26,707 nucleotides of DNA from a virus (IMGVR_UViG_3300025108_000319:1-26707); one strand, 5' to 3'. Counted from the stretch's first letter, positions 1 to 7,813 are shown. Numbers and translations are program-made. Notes: generated by a model not told the origin, from the letters alone.

Positions 1-41
1 ACAAAAAAATTGCCCGTGAAGAATTTGGATTTGTAATGTAA
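1..41 (+). CDS. 3' end of an unidentified upstream gene (partial)
   Basis: The frame beginning at base 3 reads KKIAREEFGFVM and then a TAA stop at 39-41, whose last base is the first base of the uvsX ATG. This TAATG coupling is the same type seen at many other junctions here, which supports a real upstream gene. Only 12 residues are visible, so no family can be assigned. In T4-like phages the region before uvsX belongs to the replication cluster. Confidence 0.55.
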   Translation, partial: KKIAREEFGFVM

Positions 42-1048
42 TGGATTTTTTAAAAGAGATTGTAAAAGAGATTGGGGATGAATACACAAAACTCGCATCC
101 GATATTGACGACACTGAAAACTATGTGGACACGGGTTCTTACATCTTTAACGCATTGGTTTCAGGTAGTATATTTGGTGGTGTTTCTGGGAATAAGATTA
201 CTGCCATTGCTGGGGAGTCTTCTACTGGCAAGACTTTCTTTTCTCTCGCTGTCGTCAAAAACTTTCTTGATTCTAATCCTGACGGATATTGCCTTTATTT
301 TGACACCGAGGCAGCAGTTAATAAATCTCTTCTCGAAAGTAGAGGAATTGATCTCTCACGTTTGGTCGTCGTTAATGTAGTAACTGTCGAAGAGTTTCGT
401 CAAAAAGCACTGAAGGCAGTAGACATATACCTAAAAAAATCTGTAGAAGAACGCAGACCCTGTATGTTTGTGTTAGACTCTCTTGGGATGCTTTCCACAG
501 AGAAAGAGATTACTGATACGCTAAACGAAAAACAAGTTCGGGATATGACTAAATCCCAACTTATTAAAGGTGCGTTCAGAATGCTCACACTTAAGTTGGG
601 TCAAGCAAACATTCCAATGATCGTTACTAATCACACTTACGATGTCATCGGTGCATATGTTCCAACCAAAGAGATGGGTGGCGGTTCTGGTCTTAAGTAT
701 GCGGCGTCCACGATTATTCACCTTAGTAAAAAAAAGGAGAAGGATGGAACAGAAGTCATTGGAAATCTTATCAAGGCAAAGACTGCTAAGTCGCGTTTAA
801 GTAAGGAGAACCAAAATGTTACGGTGCGTCTGTATTACGATGAGCGTGGTCTTGATCGATATTATGGTCTTCTTGAACTCGGTGAGATTGGCGGACTTTG
901 GAAAAATGTTGCTGGTAGATATGAAATAGATGGAAAGAAGGTTTATGCGAAAGCAATCCTGAAAGACCCTGACACATACTTCACCCCAGAGGTGATGGAA
1001 AAACTTGACACCATTGCAAAAGAAAACTATTCCTATGGAGCGAATTGA
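41..1048 (+). CDS. uvsX: UvsX, RecA-like recombinase
   Basis: This is the RecA/RAD51-type strand-exchange ATPase of T4-like phages. It forms filaments on ssDNA and drives recombination-dependent replication and repair. Visible motifs are Walker A GESSTGKT (residues 58-65), the catalytic-Glu region YFDTE (E90), Walker B CMFVLDSLG (141-149), and a Gly-rich DNA-binding loop-like stretch KEMGGGSG (210-217) followed by hydrophobic strands. The 335 residues are somewhat shorter than I recall for T4 UvsX and in the range expected for cyanophage homologues. The ATG at 41 overlaps the preceding TAA by one base. The gene overlaps the gp41 helicase gene by 14 bases, so the two are likely translationally coupled. 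Identity is secure from motifs and context. Confidence 0.95.
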   Translation: MDFLKEIVKEIGDEYTKLASDIDDTENYVDTGSYIFNALVSGSIFGGVSGNKITAIAGESSTGKTFFSLAVVKNFLDSNPDGYCLYFDTEAAVNKSLLESRGIDLSRLVVVNVVTVEEFRQKALKAVDIYLKKSVEERRPCMFVLDSLGMLSTEKEITDTLNEKQVRDMTKSQLIKGAFRMLTLKLGQANIPMIVTNHTYDVIGAYVPTKEMGGGSGLKYAASTIIHLSKKKEKDGTEVIGNLIKAKTAKSRLSKENQNVTVRLYYDERGLDRYYGLLELGEIGGLWKNVAGRYEIDGKKVYAKAILKDPDTYFTPEVMEKLDTIAKENYSYGAN

Positions 1049-2414
1049 GACAACTATTCTGCGAAACCTTGTTTTCAATGAAGAGTACTCTCGCAAAGTA
1101 ATTCCGTTTATTGAACCTGATTATTTTGAGCAGAGAACTGAAAAAATTATTTTTCAGGAGATTACTGAATTTATTGTAAAATATGGCAATGTTATTACTA
1201 CAGAAGCATTGTCAATTGAGATGGAGGATCGTACAGATCTCTCTGAAACTGAAGTAAAAGAGTCTCGTGAAATTATTGCGGAACTTAATGATTCTCCTGC
1301 CGATAGTAAATGGTTAGAAGATACCACTGAAAAGTGGTGTCGTGATCGTGCCATTTATTTGGCACTTATGGAATCTATCAGTATTGCTGATGGTGCCGAT
1401 AAAGAAAAAAATCGTGATGCTATTCCTTCAATTTTGTCGGATGCTCTTGCAGTTTCTTTTGACAACCATATTGGACACAACTACTTAGAGGATTATCAAG
1501 AACGATATGAGTCATATCATAGAAAAGAGGATCGTATCCCCTTCGATCTTGAGTATTTTAACAAGATTACGAAAGGTGGTCTTCCTAATAAGACTCTTAA
1601 TATCGCTCTTGCTGGGACAGGTGTCGGCAAGTCTTTGTTCATGTGCCATATGGCTAGCTCCATTCTCCTTAACGGAAGTAACGTACTATACATTACAATG
1701 GAGATGTCAGAGGAAAAAATTGCTGAACGCATTGATGCAAATCTTCTGAATGTACCCATTCAGGACCTTTCTGATCTTCCTAGAACTTCATTTGAAAACA
1801 AAGTTACTAACTTGAGTAAAAAAACTCAAGGTCAACTTATAATTAAAGAGTATCCAACTGCGAGTGCTCATAGTGGACATTTTAAAGCACTTCTTAATGA
1901 ACTTGCACTTAAGAAGTCTTTTAAACCTGATGTTATATTTGTGGATTACCTCAATATTTGTGCCTCGTCACGTTACAAAGGATCTGCCAATATTAATTCC
2001 TATACTCTTGTTAAGTCGATTGCAGAAGAACTTAGAGGATTGGCTGTCGAAACCGAGGTCCCTATCGTATCTGCCACCCAGACCACTCGTTCTGGTTATG
2101 GTAGCTCTGACGTTGACCTTACTGACACTAGTGAATCCTTTGGTCTCCCTGCTACTGCTGATCTTATGTTTGCCCTTATTTCTACAGAAGAGTTGGAACA
2201 ATTGGGACAGATTATGGTAAAACAATTGAAGAATCGTTATAACGATATCAATCTATTCAAGAGATTTGTTGTCGGTATTGATCGTGCAAAGATGCGTTTG
2301 TATGATTGTGAACAGACTGCACAAGAGGATATACTTGACTCTGGACAAGAAGAGGAGTATAATTATGATGACGAAAAGAAACCTAAAAAAGCATTCGACG
2401 GATTTAAATTCTAA
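1035..2414 (+). CDS. 41: gp41-type replicative DNA helicase (DnaB family)
   Basis: This is a hexameric 5'-3' helicase working with the gp61 primase at the replication fork. The protein is 459 residues from the ATG at 1035. A longer in-frame start at 1005 would lie deep inside uvsX, and MERIETTILRNLVF is the natural N-terminus. The N-terminal half is helical. The RecA-like motor has Walker A AGTGVGKS (about 193-200), the DnaB-type TMEMSEE segment after it, and Walker B DVIFVDYLN (about 299-307). A later ATQTTRSG stretch matches the DnaB sensor/arginine region. The C-terminus is acidic and lysine-rich. The stop overlaps the next ATG (TAATG at 2412-2416). gp61 lies about 7 kb downstream in a separate transcription unit. 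Confidence 0.94.
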   Translation: MERIETTILRNLVFNEEYSRKVIPFIEPDYFEQRTEKIIFQEITEFIVKYGNVITTEALSIEMEDRTDLSETEVKESREIIAELNDSPADSKWLEDTTEKWCRDRAIYLALMESISIADGADKEKNRDAIPSILSDALAVSFDNHIGHNYLEDYQERYESYHRKEDRIPFDLEYFNKITKGGLPNKTLNIALAGTGVGKSLFMCHMASSILLNGSNVLYITMEMSEEKIAERIDANLLNVPIQDLSDLPRTSFENKVTNLSKKTQGQLIIKEYPTASAHSGHFKALLNELALKKSFKPDVIFVDYLNICASSRYKGSANINSYTLVKSIAEELRGLAVETEVPIVSATQTTRSGYGSSDVDLTDTSESFGLPATADLMFALISTEELEQLGQIMVKQLKNRYNDINLFKRFVVGIDRAKMRLYDCEQTAQEDILDSGQEEEYNYDDEKKPKKAFDGFKF

Positions 2415-2824
2415 TGAGTAAGCAAGTTGATTTTGAAAAGTATCAGAAGTTTGTAGACGCTGTTACTTCTGACCAATCTACAGATTTTGTTGCCCTTGCA
2501 GATCGTCTAGTTGAACTAGATGAAAAAGGTGCAAATATTGAACGTCTTCTAACCGCTGGTGTTGGTATCAATGCTGAAGGTGGAGAGTTCCTTGAAATTA
2601 TCAAGAAACTTATTTTCCAAGGCAAACCTTGGGATGAAGCAAACAAGGAACATCTGTTTATTGAACTTGGTGATCTGATGTGGTATGTTGCCCAAGCGTG
2701 TATGGCACTTGGTGTTTCTCTTGATGAAGTTGTTGCTCGTAACGTAAAGAAACTTGAGAAGCGTTATCCTGGTGGACAGTTTGATGTATACTATTCTGAG
2801 AATCGTGAAGTTGATGATCTATGA
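2414..2824 (+). CDS. mazG: MazG-type nucleoside triphosphate pyrophosphohydrolase
   Basis: This is an all-alpha NTP pyrophosphatase, a family that cleaves (d)NTPs to (d)NMP and pyrophosphate and needs Mg2+. The signature ExxE...ExxD is intact: EGGE at 55-58 and ELGD at 84-87, about 26 residues apart, as expected for the four-helix MazG fold. At 136 residues it is a single-domain form, unlike the two-domain E. coli protein. It is coupled by one-base overlap to gp41 before it and by ATGA to the membrane-protein gene after it, so it belongs to the replication operon. Phage MazG proteins have been linked to nucleotide-pool adjustment; the substrate cannot be read from the sequence. It is not certain that this is the same subfamily as the MazG studied in other cyanophages. 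Confidence 0.82.
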   Translation: MSKQVDFEKYQKFVDAVTSDQSTDFVALADRLVELDEKGANIERLLTAGVGINAEGGEFLEIIKKLIFQGKPWDEANKEHLFIELGDLMWYVAQACMALGVSLDEVVARNVKKLEKRYPGGQFDVYYSENREVDDL

Positions 2825-3846
2825 TAGAATCTATAATTAAAAATGAACTCTACATGGGATACATCTTTGGTATTATGATCCTGGGTGGGTTCATTCGTGA
2901 ATATCATGCACTTGAAGATGTATATTCACTAATAAAAAGATATGTCAGTGATAATCGTCTTATTATTATTCTAACCTCACTTTTAGGTGGCGTACTTCCT
3001 ATTCCAGGACGTGTGGCATTATCTGCACCACTTCTAGATGCTATTGCTCCAGCAGAAAAGAAAAAACGTTCTTATTTTGGTGTAATTGATTATTTGTCTA
3101 CCCATCATTATTATTGGTGGTCACCACTAGAGAAGACAGTTGTCTTACCTATGGCGGTGATGGGAGTATCCTATACGACATTTCTTGGATATACAATCGT
3201 TCCTCTTATCATTACATTATCGTATACTTGGTGGTACATCTTTTCAAAGATTGATCCTGAAAGTGTTAATATTTTAGATAATGTTCGTGAGTTCAATTGG
3301 CGTCGTGCTCTTACAGGATGGGCACCACTAATTGCTACTATTATTCTTCTATTGAATACTGGTAAGGCAGGAGCACCGTTTTTCTTTCCTTGGTTCCTTG
3401 GGATGTCAATCTATTACTCTATTGTATTTAAAGATTGGAAGTGGGGTAAATGGTTGGATGGTAAGTTTGCTATCATTGCTACTATTGTTCTTGCATTTAG
3501 TGGTATTGTTGGGCAAATAAAAGGTCCTGTGATGGAATACTTAAAGACAGCAACTCCTGAAATGTTAATTCCCGCTTCAATTGTTGCTATGATTGCTGCT
3601 TGGATTATGGGTTCATCTGGTAAGTATGCTGGTATGACTTCTGCTCTGGTAGTAATCTTCGGTCCTCAATACTTAGTCTGGTTCCTCTGCACTGAATATT
3701 CTGGGTATCTATTGTCACCTGCACATAAATGCTTGATGATTGGGCAACAATATTTTGGAACTCCTATTAGGAAATATTATAAAGTAATTGGTGGTTTGTG
3801 TGGCATACTTATTGGGTATGCAGCGATTATAACTTTTGCAATCTAA
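2821..3846 (+). CDS. Polytopic membrane protein, DUF401-like
   Basis: The 341-residue protein has roughly nine hydrophobic segments (about 10-25, 46-70, 105-142 which may be two, 164-178, 185-204, 215-232, 247-263, 272-290 and 322-340) with short basic or acidic loops. Two motifs stand out: GVLPIPGRVALSAPLLD (57-73) and YLLSPAHKCL (296-305) followed by a YFG turn. Both recall DUF401, a family of predicted inner-membrane permease-like proteins of unknown substrate. This assignment is from memory of the motifs. No signal peptide is needed; the first segment would act as anchor. It starts by ATGA overlap with the MazG gene, so it is made with replication proteins and would presumably act in the host membrane. 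No function is claimed. Confidence 0.75.
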   Translation: MIESIIKNELYMGYIFGIMILGGFIREYHALEDVYSLIKRYVSDNRLIIILTSLLGGVLPIPGRVALSAPLLDAIAPAEKKKRSYFGVIDYLSTHHYYWWSPLEKTVVLPMAVMGVSYTTFLGYTIVPLIITLSYTWWYIFSKIDPESVNILDNVREFNWRRALTGWAPLIATIILLLNTGKAGAPFFFPWFLGMSIYYSIVFKDWKWGKWLDGKFAIIATIVLAFSGIVGQIKGPVMEYLKTATPEMLIPASIVAMIAAWIMGSSGKYAGMTSALVVIFGPQYLVWFLCTEYSGYLLSPAHKCLMIGQQYFGTPIRKYYKVIGGLCGILIGYAAIITFAI

Positions 3847-4037
3847 TGTACACAATTCTTAATTATACCACAGCATTTTGGACTGTAGTTGTTATGAATT
3901 GTATTCAACCTGTTAATTGGCAACACTGTTATCGGGTTGATCAGTGGTTACTTCCTGAACTTCATGAGGGATGGAAACTATACACTAAAGAAGTAGTCCC
4001 ATATCAAAAAGAGAGGGACTATCTCAAGGGGTTATAG
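3846..4037 (+). CDS. Small hypothetical protein overlapping the tRNA
   Basis: The predicted 63-residue protein starts at an ATG that overlaps the TAA of the membrane-protein gene (TAATG, 3844-3848). A longer in-frame start at 3798 lies inside that gene and is rejected. The N-terminal 16 residues are moderately hydrophobic and the rest is charged and aromatic-rich, with several Trp and Tyr. The TAG stop at 4035-4037 lies inside the 5' acceptor arm of the tRNA-Ala gene, so transcript processing to release the tRNA would cut this message just before its stop. No family is recognised. Confidence 0.6.
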   Translation: MYTILNYTTAFWTVVVMNCIQPVNWQHCYRVDQWLLPELHEGWKLYTKEVVPYQKERDYLKGL

Positions 4038-4100
4038 CTCAATTGGTAGAGCACCTGCTTTGCAAGCAGGGGGTTTGGGGTTCGAGTCCCCATAACTCCA
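4028..4100 (+). tRNA. tRNA-Ala (anticodon UGC)
   Basis: The 73 bases fold into a full cloverleaf. The acceptor arm GGGGTTA pairs with TAACTCC (one G-T), with discriminator A at 4100. The D-arm is GCTC...GAGC. The anticodon stem CCTGC/GCAGG encloses loop TTTGCAA with anticodon TGC. The T-arm TGGGG/CCCCA encloses TTCGAGT. The terminal CCA is not encoded. It is the only tRNA gene found here and sits at the boundary between the early replication run and the first late gene. Confidence 0.96.
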
Positions 4101-4120
4101 TATCCATGCTATAATAGGCA

Positions 4121-4128
4121 CATAAATA
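4121..4128 (+). promoter_or_regulatory. T4-type late promoter (CATAAATA)
   Basis: CATAAATA lies 13 bases before the ATG at 4142. It fits the NATAAATA late element recognised with the gp55 sigma-like factor in T4-like phages. A TATAAT box at 4110-4115 overlaps the same short intergenic stretch but has no convincing -35. Confidence 0.7.
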
Positions 4129-4141
4129 ACCGAAAACGCCA

Positions 4142-4819
4142 ATGGCTGGTCAAAAGGGTTTTGTCTATGAAGAGAAAATCCATAACAAGTTGAAGGCAAA
4201 GGGAATCGCTCCAGCAGGTTTTACTCCCGCAAGAGCAAATCCATTTGCACCTGATGCAATGTTTATGTATAGTGGTTCTTCATATAAACTCGAAGTCAAG
4301 TTAAATCTCTCTACAGACTATGGTCAAGGGACTTTAAATTACGATAACGGTATTTGGAGACTTGGTGGCGCTTCAACTCCAGAGGCAGATATTCTTCGCG
4401 ATATGATGCGTGGAATTGGTATTGAAAAATTTGCAAATTCTGAGTGGGGTCCTAAGGGTGCTCCTTTTAGATCAACTGTTCCTGCAGAGCAGTTTACTCA
4501 GGAAATGGTAACTTCCGATTATGCAAGATTTGGTAATCGTTATAAAGTAATTTCAAGTTCTGCTTTGCATGATTACTATGCGGCAAAAGGAACTTTTTAT
4601 ATTCAGATTGGTGGATATGGTTTGTACTATATGCGTTCAAATCCTTTAGGTCTCTCGATCCCACAATTCAAACCTGGTTTGAGAATACGTCTTCGCACAA
4701 AGCGTGGTGGTAGTGTACCTATTAACAATTATCGGTTTACTACTGCATTGCAAGTTACTACCAAACCTGGAATCTCAGCATATGACCTCGATAAAAGTCT
4801 AGACATTTTAGATTCATGA
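4142..4819 (+). CDS. Putative PD-(D/E)XK nuclease-like protein
   Basis: The 225-residue protein has an N-terminal helix FVYEEKIHNKL (8-18) followed by D38 in NPFAPDAMF, a turn, then LEVKL (E51-x-K53), and Q62 on the next strand. The order Glu helix, Asp, E-x-K, Gln is the arrangement of PD-(D/E)XK nucleases, including archaeal-type Holliday resolvases. The remaining 130 residues are unassigned, with mixed beta segments rich in Tyr and basic residues (RIRLRTKRGG, 181-190). A late promoter precedes it, so it is expressed with virion genes, which would fit a role in DNA maturation, packaging or attack on host DNA. The fold is inferred from motif geometry; substrate and activity are unknown. Confidence 0.6.
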   Translation: MAGQKGFVYEEKIHNKLKAKGIAPAGFTPARANPFAPDAMFMYSGSSYKLEVKLNLSTDYGQGTLNYDNGIWRLGGASTPEADILRDMMRGIGIEKFANSEWGPKGAPFRSTVPAEQFTQEMVTSDYARFGNRYKVISSSALHDYYAAKGTFYIQIGGYGLYYMRSNPLGLSIPQFKPGLRIRLRTKRGGSVPINNYRFTTALQVTTKPGISAYDLDKSLDILDS

Positions 4820-5031
4820 ATTCATACGTCAAAGAATTAATTAACGACTACGATGGTGATAATTACGAACACTTCACCAGATATATCTACATGACTTTTC
4901 AGCGTGAGATTGATTCTAGTGGGGGTAAAAATAAGGATAAATATATAAAGATACGAAATGACATTTTAAAGTACATAGTTATCAATCGTGGTAATGTTAC
5001 TTTAGAACTACGCAAAAACCGATATCAATGA
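4816..5031 (+). CDS. Small hypothetical protein
   Basis: The 71-residue predicted protein is coupled by ATGA overlap both to the nuclease-like gene before it (4816-4819) and to the nucleotidyltransferase gene after it (5028-5031). It is charged, rich in Tyr, Asn and Lys, and predicted helical with no membrane segment. The couplings and lack of a stop over the whole span support a real gene. No family is recognised. Confidence 0.7.
   Translation: MNSYVKELINDYDGDNYEHFTRYIYMTFQREIDSSGGKNKDKYIKIRNDILKYIVINRGNVTLELRKNRYQ
4936..4943 (+). promoter_or_regulatory. Possible late promoter (GATAAATA)
   Basis: GATAAATA inside the 71-residue ORF lies about 85 bases before the ATG at 5028 and could give that gene its own late transcript. 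Since AT-rich coding sequence can produce this by chance, it is listed at low confidence. Confidence 0.4.
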
Positions 5032-6305
5032 AATCCTTTTTTCAATTTCTAAACGAATCTGCAACACAGCAAGCACAACGGCTTGGTTTGGAGGGTGATG
5101 GTCACGGTTCCTGGTATGATAGAAGCACCAAGGAATTTGTAGCAAAAACTGAAAAGGGTAAACTAAAATTTTATAATAAAAGACAGAAGATTGGTAAGGG
5201 TGATCCTGATCAAACGGAATTAGAAAAGAATGTCTCTGATCCCAACTTTACTGATCCTGGTTTAAAACAAGAACAGCAAGTTGCACCGGAACAAGAAGCA
5301 GCACCTGCTCCAGCACAACCCACAGTAGAACTCAATCCAGATCTTACTGCAGGTCCACAAAAAGCAGCAAAATCAAAAGGAACTCTTACTATTGCTTTTG
5401 GTAGATTCAATCCCCCACATATTGGGCACCAGCAATTGATGGATACTGCTATGAAATCGGCAGAGCAAGAACATGGGGACTATATTGTAGTTCCATCTCG
5501 TTCAAATGATCCTAAGAAAAATCCTCTCGACGCTGATACTAAAGTTGCATTTATGAGAGGGATGTTCCCTAAGCACGCTGGTAGAATTCAAAATGATAAT
5601 AATACTAGAACTATTTTTGATGTTTTAAAGAAAGCACATGGTGATGGATATGAGAATGTTAGAATTGTTGGCGGTGCCGACAGAGTAGGTGAATTTAGCA
5701 AACTGGCAAATAATTATAATGGTACCCTCTATCAGTTTAACAATATTGAGGTCGTTTCTGCTGGTGATAGAGATCCAGATGCTGAAGGTGTTGAAGGTCT
5801 TTCAGCATCAAGATTGAGACTTGCTGCATCGGAAAATGACTATAAAACTTTTAAAATGGCAATGCCTGATGGTATGGCACCTAAGGAAGTAAAAGATCTG
5901 TATAATACTCTTCGTGTATCAATGGGTATCAATGAAGAGTGGGGTATTTGGGAAATGGCACCTAAGTTTGATCAGCAAACTCTTCGTGAAAATTATGTAA
6001 GTAAAACAATATATAAAATTGGTGAATGGGTTGAAAATATGAATACTGGATTGGTTGGAAAAATTGTTCGTAGGGGTGCAAATCATCTTATCTGTGTCAC
6101 AGAAGATGATATTATGTTCAAGTCTTGGATTAGAGATGTGAATGAAGCAATTGTCAATGGAACTGAGATCGGTGGAGTTCCTGCAGATCAACGTTTGGTT
6201 GGAACTGACTCACACTTTAACTATGTTTCATCGATGGTTCCAGGCGCTATGTCTAGCGGAATAGCGTTTATAAATAAATATAAGATAGGAAAACGTAAAT
6301 CGTAA
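5028..6305 (+). CDS. Capsid-leader nucleotidyltransferase-domain protein
   Basis: The 425-residue protein begins MKSFFQFLNE-S, which resembles the capsid-targeting leader of T4 internal proteins, cut after a (L/I)-x-E-type site. After a charged segment and an Ala/Pro/Gln linker (about 75-115) comes a cytidylyltransferase-like Rossmann domain. Its core is TLTIAFGRFNPPHIGH (119-134) with the HxGH signature (H131, H134), and a late LSASRLR motif (258-264) corresponds to the family's ISTxxR-type motif. Members such as NMN and phosphopantetheine adenylyltransferases transfer nucleotidyl groups; the substrate here is unknown. A C-terminal region (325-375) reads like a small beta domain containing GLVGKIVRRG. 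ATGA coupling links it to the small gene upstream. A capsid location and delivery to the host cell are inferred. Confidence 0.72.
   Translation: MKSFFQFLNESATQQAQRLGLEGDGHGSWYDRSTKEFVAKTEKGKLKFYNKRQKIGKGDPDQTELEKNVSDPNFTDPGLKQEQQVAPEQEAAPAPAQPTVELNPDLTAGPQKAAKSKGTLTIAFGRFNPPHIGHQQLMDTAMKSAEQEHGDYIVVPSRSNDPKKNPLDADTKVAFMRGMFPKHAGRIQNDNNTRTIFDVLKKAHGDGYENVRIVGGADRVGEFSKLANNYNGTLYQFNNIEVVSAGDRDPDAEGVEGLSASRLRLAASENDYKTFKMAMPDGMAPKEVKDLYNTLRVSMGINEEWGIWEMAPKFDQQTLRENYVSKTIYKIGEWVENMNTGLVGKIVRRGANHLICVTEDDIMFKSWIRDVNEAIVNGTEIGGVPADQRLVGTDSHFNYVSSMVPGAMSSGIAFINKYKIGKRKS
6269..6276 (+). promoter_or_regulatory. T4-type late promoter (TATAAATA)
   Basis: A perfect TATAAATA lies in the last codons of the nucleotidyltransferase gene, 37 bases before the ATG at 6314. 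It has the consensus T4 late element and is well placed to drive the next virion-type gene. Confidence 0.75.
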
Positions 6306-6313
6306 AATCTTCG

Positions 6314-7774
6314 ATGACTAAAAATATATTTGAAGACCTTCCAGTACGTAAGCACGCTGCTGCATCTGCAGTTCCTGCCGCTAAAGAAGGCGCAAAAACG
6401 GAGAGTGGTGAAGGAGGTTCTGAAAAGAAAATCCGTCAGGCAGTCTACGATATTCGTTATCGTGCAAGAAGAGAAGGTGTTGACCTGAGAGCAGCATATG
6501 CTCAGTATATGCAAAATAGTAATCTGAGTGCTCCTGAACAAACGGCAGTTAGAGCAAAACTATTTGGTAAAGATGGTGGCGGAGACAAGAGAGAGGTAAA
6601 AGAAGACTTTCCAAATGTAAAACCATCTAATCGAGCTGGTGATGCTGGATCTGCTGGTTTGACGTTGATTGATACTGGTACTGAACGAGGATATGTAAAT
6701 AAGCACAGTGGGGGTCGTATTATTCCTCCTGCTTCTGTTAATAAAATTATGAGTGGAAAATTGATGGTTAAAGGTGGTAAAAAATCACCTAAGAAAGAAA
6801 TGCAAGTAGCACATTATGACTCTTTAATGTCTGATGGTGCTACCGGAACTGTTGCTAGCGCACTCTTCAAAGTATTTGTCGAGAAGGTTGAAAAAGAACC
6901 AATTCAAGAAGATGAAGGTGCAGAAAGAAAGTATAAGGTAAGAGTCACTGATCCTAAGAGCGACAAGTCTTATGTAAGATATGCTAATCGTTCCAAGATC
7001 ACAGAACTAAGAGCAAAAGGTCTCAAAGTTGAAATGACTGAGCACGGTGAACCTTATGAGGGTGAAAAGAAGAGGGAGGGTAAGATGGATCCTGTCGCTA
7101 AGAATCCTCAAAAAAGAGATGGTGATGTAAACAATGACGGCAAGAAGGATGGTACTGATAAGTACATCTATGCTCGTCGCGATGCAATTAATGCAGCGAT
7201 TGCTAAGAAAAAGGCAATGAAGGAAGAGTTCCTTGTTGATGGAACTACCTCAACTGAAGGTCAGGGGAGAATGGTTCCTGATGGTAAGGTCAATAACTAT
7301 GCAGGTAAAAAACCAGTAGTACAGATCAATCCAGAATCTGAAGTCGGTGGTAAAAATCTCCGTGCTCATAAAGAAGTTGAAGGTGAAATGATTGCTGAGA
7401 AATCAGTAAGCAAAACCCAGCAACGTTTTATGGAAATGATTGCTGAGAAGAAAAAATCAGGCAAGTGTGCTCACACCTCTGAAGGTAAAGATTGCGAAGT
7501 ACATGGTAAAGAGGACTGTTCTAATACTGTTGAAGAACAAGCAGAGAATGGTAAAGTATGTCCCAAGTGTAAAAAGTGTCCCTGTGAATGTGATAGAAGG
7601 GAAAATAGAACTTATAGAGAACTTCTTAAGAATAAGTTGAGAGCGATGGGTATTAAGAACCCAATGATGCTTGGAGCACCTGAAGATGGGGAAGAAGTTA
7701 TGAAAATTATGACTTCTCAAACTGCTAAAATGTCTGCAGAAGGTTACGGTAATAAAAAGAAAAAGAAAAAGTAA
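6314..7774 (+). CDS. Virion-type protein with EF-hand-like loop, Cys cluster and poly-Lys tail
   Basis: The 486-residue protein is largely hydrophilic and probably disordered. Residues 37-65 form a basic helix. At 269-282 a DGDVNNDGKKDGTD loop has the acidic spacing of an EF-hand/dockerin-type calcium site. Two IAEK segments (360-363, 376-379) flank a helix. A Cys/His cluster follows: C385, C394, H397 and C402, then C416xxC419xxC422xC424xC426, able to bind zinc. The protein ends in six consecutive lysines. It has its own late promoter at 6269 and lies in a virion-gene block, so a structural or internal-head role is likely. No enzymatic domain is seen. A recognisable Shine-Dalgarno is lacking before 6314. 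Confidence 0.75.
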   Translation: MTKNIFEDLPVRKHAAASAVPAAKEGAKTESGEGGSEKKIRQAVYDIRYRARREGVDLRAAYAQYMQNSNLSAPEQTAVRAKLFGKDGGGDKREVKEDFPNVKPSNRAGDAGSAGLTLIDTGTERGYVNKHSGGRIIPPASVNKIMSGKLMVKGGKKSPKKEMQVAHYDSLMSDGATGTVASALFKVFVEKVEKEPIQEDEGAERKYKVRVTDPKSDKSYVRYANRSKITELRAKGLKVEMTEHGEPYEGEKKREGKMDPVAKNPQKRDGDVNNDGKKDGTDKYIYARRDAINAAIAKKKAMKEEFLVDGTTSTEGQGRMVPDGKVNNYAGKKPVVQINPESEVGGKNLRAHKEVEGEMIAEKSVSKTQQRFMEMIAEKKKSGKCAHTSEGKDCEVHGKEDCSNTVEEQAENGKVCPKCKKCPCECDRRENRTYRELLKNKLRAMGIKNPMMLGAPEDGEEVMKIMTSQTAKMSAEGYGNKKKKKK

Positions 7775-7788
7775 CTATTAGCGTGCTA

Positions 7789-7794
7789 TATAAT
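7789..7794 (+). promoter_or_regulatory. Possible -10 element (TATAAT)
   Basis: TATAAT in the 39-base gap before the 68-residue ORF is preceded by TGCTA but no clear -35. A late-like TGTAAATA overlaps it at 7794-7801. One of these probably starts transcription of the small gene, but the class cannot be settled by eye. Confidence 0.35.
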
Positions 7795-7813
7795 GTAAAT
7801 ACGTGATAAAACA

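Noticed and set aside
4028-4100. tRNA gene as a phage integration (att) site
   Set aside because: There is no integrase, excisionase or second copy of the tRNA 3' end in the window, and T4-like phages are lytic. The tRNA is more likely a translation supplement.
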